A program made the position numbers and the translations under genes. Source: Micrasema longulum (taxonomy: Eukaryota; Arthropoda; Insecta; Trichoptera; Brachycentridae). Taken from it: DNA of 64,000 bases. Positions 56,235-64,000 of this stretch are shown here, one piece after another (positions within the stretch are counted from its first letter, which is position 1; the number at the start of each line of letters is the position of its first letter). The notes beneath the pieces were generated by a model. That model searched no databases, was not told the origin of the DNA, and saw nothing but the letters and a program-made list of their open reading frames with translations. Location of the stretch: positions 62,001 through 126,000 of the forward strand of contig JAGVSM010001158.1 of assembly GCA_022494885.1 (NCBI GenBank), given 5' to 3'.

Positions 56235-56512
56235 ATGGCCTCCGTGGTGTAGTAGGTCAAGACGCTTAACACGGAAGGTTTCGGGCTCGATTCCCGGTCA
56301 GAAAACAAAAATTAAAATGTGATTTTTCTCAAGCCTGGGTGTTCTGTGATATAATTCACCACTGTTACTGGGCCTCCAGGGGTGCTATTCTCAATCACTC
56401 TCGCGCCACGAGAAAACAGTTTTTCTCGTGTATTTTGTATGTAAATACATGAGATAATACGGCCGCGAGAGCGTAAATACCAACTCTGGCCTGTTGTAGT
56501 GCAAAAAAAAAC
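56235..56512 (+). mobile_element. SINE-A interrupted by a small palindromic element
   Basis: The head ATGGCCTCCGTGGTGTAGTA, B box GGGCTCGATTCCCGGTC and body CTCAAGCCTGGGTGTTCTGT are in order up to CTGGGCCTC. The end GCCTGTTGTAGTGCAAAA resumes after about 114 foreign bases. Confidence 0.8.
56377..56490. mobile_element. Small palindromic insert within SINE-A
   Basis: The left end CAGGGGTGCTATTCTC and the complement of the right end CAGAGTTGGTATTTAC are similar. Inside, CTCTCGCG pairs with CGCGAGAG, and ACGAGAAAA pairs with TTTTTCTCGT. Comparison with 33033-33199 gives the empty site. The target duplication is not resolved. Confidence 0.65.
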
Positions 56513-56884
56513 AACTAGTTTTCAGAAGAGTGTTTAGACTGAATACCAGAATTTTGTCATTGTTTATATGTCTTTTAATGAAATTAAACCAAATATAAAC
56601 TTTAAGTGCTTTGTAAAGAAATTGAAAAAATTATAAACATTTTATGTATATTTAAATTTTAAGTTATATGTTAGCGTTACATGCCATTTTTTCAGACCAT
56701 ATTTTTGGACCTTTGTAGTTTTTAGTGTAAACTAAACAAACATTTGTATAAATTTTAAAATTAAAAATAGCAGTTTTACAAAAACGTGTATAGTAGTTGA
56801 ACTCTCCATATTTTTATTTGTAAAAATATTCAGTAATCCCTTCTAAAAACGTATATAACTATACCTAGAACTATTCAGAACACT

Positions 56885-56945
56885 TTTGACATACATACAA
56901 ACACACATATATATATACATACACACACACATATATATATACATA
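56885..56945. repeat. Microsatellite (CA)n/(TA)n
   Basis: Alternating ACACACATATATATATACAT and CACACACATATATATATACA runs. Confidence 0.9.
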
Positions 56946-56949
56946 CTTA

Positions 56950-58140
56950 TGTAATAGATTTTTCTGGATTATATCTAGTCTGCCTAATTGGGTACAACCT
57001 GTTTTAAGGCAGACATTTTTATGCAAAAATAAACAATAACATGACTACCTACTAGTTAATTTATTATAAATTCATACAATATATATACCATTTATTATTT
57101 TAGAATGTTTTTAAGTAAGTTTTCCGATTTTTCTGTACCTAAATTCAGTAACCATTTGATTACAAATTTATTAAATTGAATTCGGGTCTTGGTTTTGTAA
57201 TGTTCGTATAAATAAATGTACCCTTATATTATTAAAAAGATACAGAAAATAAATAAAGAAACATTTAGCAAAATTTAGTAAATAAATAATCATATTGAGA
57301 ATTTATTTTTTTACTTATGAATATTTAACCTATACTTATATAAGGGCAAACAAAATATATCAATTTACTCTTTCCATAGCCGGTGTAATCTAGGTATTGA
57401 TAAATTCAAATAATCATTGTGACTGCTAGGAGATTTAAAAAAATGTTATCTGCCAAGTATTTCGAACAGGTACTTTTATGCTGATGATACTAGTTAAATA
57501 TTATTTATTAAATACGGGCCATAGATGCATCTGAGTATAGTCGAACGTCATTCGACACATCCCGTCCGTAGGTTTTGGCTGAAACCGAACCGCGGCCGAA
57601 ACTGGCTGAAATCAACACCGAAAATTCGGTTGGTCATTAACTTTAAGCCAAACTATTCATAGGTCATATAAAAGGCATTTATGTTTTTAAATAATTCATT
57701 TATTCTCTTCTCCAAGTTTTTGAAATATCTTTCAAATGGGTATTTATGTTTGACATTTCGTTTTATAAGTCTGTTAATATTTGTTTGTTCAAACACAATT
57801 AAATTAATTGACTCGGGTTCCTAATGTTACCAAACATAAAAGTCACTTAATTGTTTCAACGCACGGAATACTCAGCCAATTTAAAGTTCAAACTCTTACG
57901 TGATTTAGACTTGCGAGTCTGTGTAATAAATTACTGAGGAAAACATTTATTTTTACACCTCAAAATAAACCGATTTCGTATAAATGCTAATAAAATGTGA
58001 AATTTCTAATTTGATATGATTATGACAGATGACTGTACTTCAGAAAATGATTTTTGTGAGGTAAAGAGGAATCGCGGTCCGACTTTTCTTCGTACAAACG
58101 TTTTCCCGTATTCTATCCGGAATTGTGGCACTAGAACAGT
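56950..58140. other. AT-rich stretch, no gene seen
   Basis: Nothing could be supported. 57560-57640 is rich in CCGAAA words (GGCTGAAACCGAACCGCGGC), a simple-sequence patch. Confidence 0.4.
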
Positions 58141-58146
58141 GATTCT

Positions 58147-58735
58147 GTGAGCTGTGAGCAACTAGATAAATTTGAACGAATTCAGAATACATGAATAAGG
58201 TACATTTTCGGTCTTAGGAAATATGACCATATTTCTGATTATCGAAGGCAACTGAAATGGCTCAAAATTATACAGCGGAGAGACTATCACTCCCTCTCAC
58301 TTCTGTTCAATGTACTTCATAGTCCTAACGCTCCTATATACCTGCGTGAAAAATTTCAACGCTTATCAGTTTATGGTTTACCTCTTCTTTCTAATTCTCA
58401 AGGCACTCTCTCAATACCCATCCACAATTCCTCTTTCTTCTCTAACTCATATAGTGTCCATGCGGCTCGACTGTGGAATCATTTCCCATCCACCATCAAA
58501 GATGTTACTACATTTGTTCTGTTTAAATCACGTCTGAAGAAACATATCCTTTCTCCTCCTTAATCTCTCCTTCTTTCCTCTTTCCTCTTTTTTCCTTTTT
58601 CCCATTGAGTAATAGATTTGATTTAAGGTAATTTATAAACAAATACGTTTATTTCGATTTTTATATATCTTTAGCTTTTTAATATTTTTTTTCTATTGAA
58701 TATGTTCTGTAACTTGAACTATAAAAATAAAACTT
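58147..58735 (+). pseudogene. LINE C-terminal domain, family L2, best copy
   Basis: The frame from 58147 reads CEQLDKFERIQNT, one TGA at 58192-58194, then IRYIFGLRKYDHISDYRRQL, DYHSLSLLFNVLHSPNAP, NSYSVHAARLWNHFPSTIKD, SRLKKHILSPP and TAA 58561-58563. This is the complete end domain of a CR1/L2/Jockey-type reverse transcriptase. The copy is 5'-truncated before the RT palm. Its 3' UTR (to about 58735) matches 15215-15345 in reverse and ends AAAACTTTTATTTTATT. The Met frame at 58310 in another phase is a shadow. Confidence 0.85.
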
Positions 58736-58744
58736 TTATTTTAT

Positions 58745-58840
58745 TGGTTGGTTGGAAGAAATTGCCGTTTGGCAATAAGCCCGCCAATGTACAAATAACA
58801 TTATCTAGAAAAAAGTTAATAAATAAATAAATAAAATTCT
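58745..58840 (+). repeat. LINE 3' end, separate family
   Basis: AAATTGCCGTTTGGCAATAA, then GCCCGCCAATGTACAAAT, with a hairpin TTGCCGTTTGGCAA, ends in (AATA)n at 58820-58836. Such GGCAATAAG-CCGCC ends are familiar from insect, notably lepidopteran, LINEs; this is from memory. Confidence 0.6.
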
Positions 58841-59028
58841 TTTACACACCATAGATATTTATGATTAGCGTGTGTCTATCAATTTTTCGATATTTTTTTG
58901 CCTTAAGAATCCTTAAAAAGGTCCAGTTATATCTGCTGTCTTCATACTTACGCACTTACGGTATAAAAATATGATAACTATTTTGGAAAAACGCAAAAAG
59001 TACCGACAAAAAAAAAACTGATGTGTTA

Positions 59029-59271
59029 AGCTAGGGTTTCCTAGGACAGCGGTGCCCGTATTTTAACGGCCTTAGTGAACGGTGATGCGGTGGACAGCCG
59101 TCGTAACAGTGACTAGAGTGTGGTTTCCTAGGAAAACGGTGTATTCAAAACCATTTAACTCTGTTTCCCTAGGAAACCACTCTCTAGTCGACGTTACGAC
59201 GGCTGTCCACCGCATCACCGTTCACTACGGCCGTTAAGATGCGGGCACCGCTGTCCTAGGAAACCCTAGCT
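59029..59271. mobile_element. Harbinger-like foldback MITE with TTA duplication
   Basis: Arms of about 100 bp begin AGCTAGGGTTTCCTAGGACA and are perfect for the first 30 bp. The loop is about 40 bp. TTA at 59026-59028 and 59272-59274 is the target duplication, which fits the PIF/Harbinger preference for TWA. It is GC-rich compared with the surroundings. Confidence 0.85.
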
Positions 59272-59279
59272 TTACACTG

Positions 59280-59365
59280 AACAGTTAGTCAATGACAGGC
59301 TATAAGCCCTGTAAAGGGCTAGACTTCCATTTTCCACCGACTAAAATGTTTTAAATCTGTTTTTT
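59280..59365 (-). repeat. Palindromic repeat family P, partial
   Basis: CAATGACAGGCTATAAGCCC, then CTAGACTTCCATTTTCC, is one arm, starting just after the MITE. Confidence 0.6.
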
Positions 59366-59379
59366 TTAATTGCGTAAAA

Positions 59380-59625
59380 AAAATTATGTCTGTGTCCTGG
59401 GGAATGAAGAATACAGTCCTGTGATTGAAATAGAACCAGAGCCCTAGACGAGTGTTTTTAACTCGATGGCTACTTTCAGGTGAAATTCGGAAAAAGATCA
59501 TCGAGTGGAGATAAGTTCGCCTCGTAGTGTAGTGGTTGGCATGTTCGCCTACCATGCTTGAGGTCCTAGGTTCGATTTTCGATAGGGTGCCCGTGAAATA
59601 TTTATTTTAAAGGAGATTCTACACC
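59380..59625 (+). mobile_element. SINE-C head with the best-preserved leader
   Basis: The leader (59385-59515) has GTCTGTGTCCTGGGGAATGA, TAGACGAGTGTTTTTAACTC, GATGGCTACTTTCAGGTGAA and ATCGAGTGGAGATAAGTTCG. The head is CCTCGTAGTGTAGTGGTTGG with B box AGGTTCGATTTTCGATA. The body stops after GTGAAATATTTATTTTAAAG. The minus-strand frame over it is chance. Confidence 0.8.
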
Positions 59626-59694
59626 GCGATTTTTATTGTTTTTTTATTGCAAAAACTTTGCCTTCTATGTAAAAAAAGGAAATAATGATGATAA

Positions 59695-60195
59695 ATACTT
59701 TTATTATAAAATTTTGCAGAATCCATCCCAAATGTTTGCAGACAAGGGCTGAATCTCAGCGAATTTTGTCGGATCAATACAAATTTCAGATAAGCTCAGA
59801 AACATCAACAGATGGAAGAGTTAAAAAATGTAGATGTTCAAATAAAGGCAGAATAGTAAATGTCATACGGTGTGTAAAATCGGCTCTGAAACAGTGGCAT
59901 TATGCATACTGTAGCCTTAATTGTATTTTTTTTAATGTTACCTACTTATTGTTAATGCCTTTGTAGAAGTTTTTTTGTTGTTTAGGTGATCCTGTATTTT
60001 ATGTTTGTCAACATATATAGTAAAAAAGAAACAAACGTCTTAAGCCCTGTAAATGCCTTGACTTCCATATTCCCTTCTTAAAAATGTTTTCCCTCTATGT
60101 TGCAACAAATTTAAATATGAACTACTCCCTTGGGAGGAAATCCAGCCAGTCTGCAAGCATTTAGACATACTCAAAACATTGTTGAAATTATAGCT
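59695..60195. repeat. Palindromic repeat family P, two parts
   Basis: 59720-59885 holds GAAACATCAACAGATGGAAG and AGGCAGAATAGTAAATGTCA. 60035-60195 holds AAGCCCTGTAAATGCCTTGA, TCCCTTGGGAGGAAATCCAG and CTCAAAACATTGTTGAA. About 150 bp of unrelated sequence separates them. The minus-strand frame 60459-60040 runs through this arm and is not a gene. Confidence 0.65.
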
Positions 60196-60667
60196 ATTTA
60201 GCCCTTCAAACCGTATTGTTTTAATCGGCTCATTGTAATACCGACTACGTAGGTAGGGACGCCATTTTGTAAACTCACGCGAGTCATCAGCACGGAATGA
60301 CTCCCAATCCTTTTCTATCATCGCGTGAAATACTCGGTTGTTTGTTAATACTAACATTGTTTCGTATACCATCTTTCGTTGCGAAAAAGCCTTATTATTT
60401 CCACACGCAACTCTTAAAACCCAAATTACCCGATGTAAACGACACAACACGAAATACAAGCGCCATTATACTTGATAAGGAAATACTATATCAAGATATA
60501 CTACACACTAAGAAAAATTACAACAAAAACTTATGACGTATAAATAGACACGGTATTCCCATACAAACTAGCTACATCTTTAAAAAAGTCAATTTTGCGT
60601 TGCGTTCAACAATTTGAATAAAATATAAAATAAATATAAATCAACTTTGTTTTAAAATCTCTTTTTT

Positions 60668-60720
60668 TTCTACCGACCGGTTTTAAATTCACACAAGCTT
60701 CTTTATCAAGGTTTACCACT
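60668..60720 (-). ncRNA. Hammerhead-like motif, type B (degenerate)
   Basis: The minus strand reads AACCTTGATAAAGAAGCTTG, TGTGAATTTAAAACCGGTCG and GTAG. AACC (5') and GGTAG (3') keep part of stem I, the core is CTTGATAA, and GAAAC has become AAAAC. Confidence 0.45.
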
Positions 60721-61074
60721 TAACTATTAATATTAAGCAAATTCTTTGCTAGAATGAACTTTTCCGAAACTTCTAGATGTATATAGGTTCTGCAGTGCAG
60801 ATCAGGAAACACCAGTACACATTCTATGTGAAATGGAGATAGAATAAAATGAGAAATTTGTGTTATCAGGTGCAGTAAGGTCAAACAAATAACTGAAATA
60901 ATAATTTTTTTTTTTTCATTATGTATTTTTGTATTATTTAATTTAGTACGTACTATTATTTGGCATATGATTTATTGCTCCTATTTCTTATATTTCTTAT
61001 TAATAGTATTGAGTGAGTTTCTAGAAAACATATCTCAATTATCATTTCAATTATGCTTTTATATATATATTCTT

Positions 61075-61428
61075 TTCCTGTTGATTTAAATGATTCTCTT
61101 ATTATGTTTTTTTTTTAAACTACTATATTTTATTATTATTTTGTTGATTTTAATGATACCACTATTTTGTATATTTGAATATGTGTGATTTTTAATTATT
61201 TCTGATTATCTTTTTTGCATTGTATTCTTTGGAATTTGATTATTTATTACATTTACTTTTTTTTCTAGATTTTTATTCTGTGTCATTATAATTTGATCTA
61301 ATTAATTTTACTATGTATGTTTATTGTTATTTATTGTGGCTTGACACGGGCATAGCCTAAAAAGCCTTAAAAAATTCATAAATATTGAAACTAGTGTAAT
61401 TTTGAATGAATAAATAAATAAATAAGTG
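61075..61428 (+). repeat. LINE 3' UTR inserted in the MITE
   Basis: The 3' end contains GTGGCTTGACACGGGCATAG, CCTAAAAAGCC and a (AATA)n tail at 61408-61426. The next base resumes MITE sequence. The 5' limit is uncertain. Confidence 0.5.
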
Positions 61429-61833
61429 TTGATAAAAAAACGGCATTTCCCAATTTGCTGAAAACACCAATAGCACTAGAAAAATCTTAAGATATAGATG
61501 CCGATGGAAAAATAATGCCTACAGAAATCTAGTTCTCTTAAATAAATTAAAGTTATAATATATGCGCATTTTAATTTTATAAAACCGCAAATTTAAAAAT
61601 ACCGGTAGTAAAACGTTTTAATACAGGTTACCTCATTTATTCAAAGTTTGCATGAGGGATCATTCAATATTAGATCTTGCTGTTTTCTGCAAAATGCGTA
61701 TTCAGCTAAATTAATTTTACACATAGTTAATAATAAATTTAAAAAGTGATTCTTTGCAATTAATAACCCTAAAATAAATATCAAATAATGTTGATGTTTT
61801 TTGTTGATATTTCTTGATAAAACTCCATAGTTA

Positions 61834-62098
61834 ATGATTATGATAAAATTATAAATAAACTTATCGATGAAACTTCTTGGCTTAGTTTTACTTTTTATTA
61901 TTTTGAACAACGAGCGCTTTGATCTTATCTCCAAAATATGTTAAGAATAGTATAAAAACTGTAAAAGTTATAAAAAATTCACCAGTCTTGAAGATGTTTA
62001 CTTAGGCGAAAGCGCTCGTTGGTCAAAATAATAAAAAGTAAAACTTAACCAAGGAGTTTCATTGATAAGTTTATTTATAATTTTATAATAATCATCAA
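61834..62098 (+). mobile_element. Foldback element carrying hammerhead-like motif E
   Basis: Arms of about 85 bp (61834-61920 and 62009-62098) pair along AAAGCGCTCGTTG, AATAATAAAAAGTAAAAC and AAACTTATC..GAAAC text. Between them is about 90 bp that includes the ribozyme-like motif. The arm homology begins about 9 nt before the predicted cleavage site, the same layout as at 5731-6050. Confidence 0.65.
61981..62023 (+). ncRNA. Hammerhead-like motif, type E
   Basis: Stem I ACCAGT (61981-61986) with GTTGGT (62018-62023), core CTTGAAGA (CTGAAGA with one extra T), a T, a stem II region TGTTTACTTAGGC that no longer pairs well, then GAAAG CG CTC. The predicted scissile position is after C62017. The copy at 29.4 kb has the better stem II (GCCT/AGGC). 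Confidence 0.5.
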
Positions 62099-62409
62099 AT
62101 AGTTTGTTCAATACATAAAGATTCAATGTATACTTCACTGTTTTACTGGGGCTGACTGTTTTCGGCAAAATGCAAATCTTAGGTTGTGTGGACAGTCAGA
62201 CTTTAAAAATAATTAAATCTGGTTATTTACATCTTAAAATGATTTTATATATAATAAAAACCAATGTATGCATTATTTATCATTTGTCAAACCAAAAAAC
62301 ATTCCAGCTGTCCTATAAATTTGATTATTCAGTCTCACAAAAGTGCTACTATCTCAGTTTTACTTTTTTATGGCTAGCTGCTTTCCACATAAATGCGTTC
62401 AATTAAAAG

Positions 62410-63500
62410 GAAGGCAAATATTTTTTTTAAACACCGTTTTCAGGTCGATAACCCATCTAAAGAATGTACGTATGTACGAACATATAATTACTGATATTTA
62501 TAATAATGTAATCAAATATTATATTGATGTTTTTTGTGTTATTTTTATTTATAATGGATCGTATTGTTTACTGTAATATTACTGCGGCAATATGTTTCTA
62601 ATAAAATATTTTTGCGCGTATGTATCGTATTTTCTTAGGCACAAATAGGCGGTCTCAGTAATATAAGTGGGCTCATTTCTATTATTCATTGAGTGGTGTA
62701 AATATTGTCAGTTATTTCTAGTAGCATAAGTAGACTCATTTCAGTCCCATCTTTAACGGTTCGATGAAATGATCCGTAAATAATAACCTATTTCTCAAAG
62801 TATGAGTTCTGTAGCTATAAAATTGGGTTCATAATACCGTTTTTTCATTTTCCTGAAAAGTAACACTTTCGCAGTAATTCTCTTGTCCACCCATTTAAAG
62901 TGTATTTTTGTTTGTTTTCAAAAATTATGTCAACGGGAAACGTAAACGTCAAACATTATTTTTTTCTCAATTAAGTTTTTTTTGTCACATCCAATGTTTA
63001 CATCTCAGAATAAAGTTAGGTTTTTTTATGTTTGAAAATCTTTGTTTTTAATATTACATGAGTATGTTTGACTCTGTATTTTTGAACACAATAAAATAAA
63101 ATAAAAATCGTGATGAAACCGTGTAAATGTGGTATTTTATGAAATATCAAACATGCTGATAAAAGTACCTTTGAAATTAATGAAATAGGTATATTTATCT
63201 CCAATTTGAAAGTAATCAGATGTCATTCATTCAATTAAAACCCAAGCGGCCATGTAATTATTAATTTACAAATAAACCACAGACAATGGGAGCCATTATC
63301 ATAGGGAGAAGTAGGGAGATGGGACGACGGGAGGTCATTCCACGCCCAACTCGGTCGAGACACTAAATATTTCACGGGTTCTGCTTTGTTTATAAACCAT
63401 TCCAAAATCACCTTTTCTTACGTGCTATGACGTAATAATGCCGTGGAAAATTAATAATACAATTATTACATTTTTTAATTGGTTTAAAAAGTGCATTTAG
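62410..63500. other. No gene seen
   Basis: AT-rich, with no repeat match. 63290-63370 is GC-richer without an open frame. Confidence 0.4.
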
Positions 63501-63504
63501 TGTC

Positions 63505-63905
63505 AAAATCAACGCGTTTGTTCTAGGTTCGATTCCCAGCAGGATGGACTTGAAATATTGATTTTTAACTTGATTTTTCTTCGCAATATTTTATTCACAC
63601 AATATCCGACAAAACTCTTTCATATAATTTTACTCAAAGTGAAAGAGGCAATAAAACCAGTATAGTTTAATTAAAATTAAATCGTTGTTAATGAAATTGA
63701 AAATTTAATCGTGTACTTAGTCTTTAAAATGTTTTTTTAGTGTTTTGGGGAAGTATTTTCATCACTTTAATAACAATTTTTCAACATAAATAAAAATATG
63801 TAAATGCCCTCGTATTAATATATTTGTCAATGAATAATGTTTTGCCTCCACTTTGCAATAGTTTCACCGATGCAGTGCTATATGCACCACTGGGGTGAAC
63901 ATGAT
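63505..63905 (+). mobile_element. SINE-C remnants
   Basis: 63510-63575 has AACGCGTTTG, B box AGGTTCGATTCCCAGCAGGA and TTGAAATATTGATTTT. 63855-63900 has CCGATGCAGTGCTATATGCA and CCACTGGGGTGAAC. The text between is diverged or inserted. Confidence 0.55.
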
Positions 63906-64000
63906 TTTTTTTTAGATTAAATACAATATTTGAAACACTGGCTATTTTAAATTTGTTTTAAAAAAACGCGCAAGATACTTCAACTAAACAGGTTGCTATG

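Larger units (their letters stand above)
60850..62405. mobile_element. MITE family M, copy 3, split by nested insertions
   Basis: Three pieces follow the order of the intact copies: 60856-60892 (GTGTTATCAGGTGCAGTAAG), 61428-61495 (ACGGCATTTCCCAATTTGCT) and 62145-62405 (TCAGTTTTACTTTTTTATGG, GGCTAGCTGCTTTCC, GCGTTCAA). The gaps hold a LINE 3' end and the foldback at 61834-62098. Confidence 0.6.

Noticed and set aside
60040..60459. Open frame of 139 codons on the minus strand
   Set aside because: Its C-terminal half is the arm of palindromic family P and matches the same arm at 17.7 kb; the rest has no recognisable domain.
1..64000. CRISPR arrays, operons, bacterial promoters
   Set aside because: No regularly spaced repeats or compact gene clusters; composition and elements are those of an animal nuclear genome.

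Overview
The window looks like arthropod nuclear DNA, most likely an insect. It is very AT-rich and full of long A/T tracts. It carries a mariner-type DNA transposon, several non-LTR retrotransposon 3' ends, tRNA-derived SINEs and foldback MITEs. I could not settle the order; one retrotransposon 3' end (58745-58830) resembles ones I associate with Lepidoptera. I found no host protein-coding gene that I would defend. Almost every long open reading frame is a retrotransposon remnant, a transposase fragment, or chance reading through repeats.

Layout: 0.3-1.4 kb holds a decayed non-LTR reverse transcriptase C-terminus and a second, unrelated C-terminus. 2.5-7.5 kb is a dense repeat nest of SINE-A, SINE-B, SINE-C, a palindromic repeat (family P) and the first hammerhead-like elements. 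7.7-9.2 kb has two antisense LINE 3' ends and a 430-bp MITE. 9.5-13.4 kb is mostly unannotatable AT-rich DNA with one tandem duplication. 13.4-16.4 kb has two antisense LINE fragments and a CACGTG-rich foldback MITE. 17-31 kb alternates family P copies, SINE-C copies and a recurrent LINE whose C-terminus I could translate in three copies, plus a 384-bp foldback element at 23.6 kb. 31.8-34.3 kb has a decayed LINE, then SINEs. 37.6-38.9 kb holds hammerhead-like repeats, two of them in tandem. 40-48 kb has LINE 3' ends, a 662-bp hAT-like element and a second 434-bp MITE. 49.5-56.2 kb contains LINE fragments and the complete but dead mariner element. 58-62.4 kb has LINE ends, a 243-bp Harbinger-like MITE and a nested MITE.

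The most interesting signal is a dispersed set of about eleven short motifs with a hammerhead-ribozyme-like layout: stem I, CTGANGA or a derivative, stem II, GAAAC or GAAAG, a 2-nt loop, then GTC, GTA or CTC. At least two sit at the start of foldback arms, two lie in a 445-bp direct repeat, and one element interrupts a repeat whose uninterrupted copy is also in the window. This resembles retrozymes or Penelope-like element termini. Other points of interest are a SINE with a conserved leader upstream of its tRNA-like head, and a LINE 3' UTR hairpin preserved by compensatory changes.
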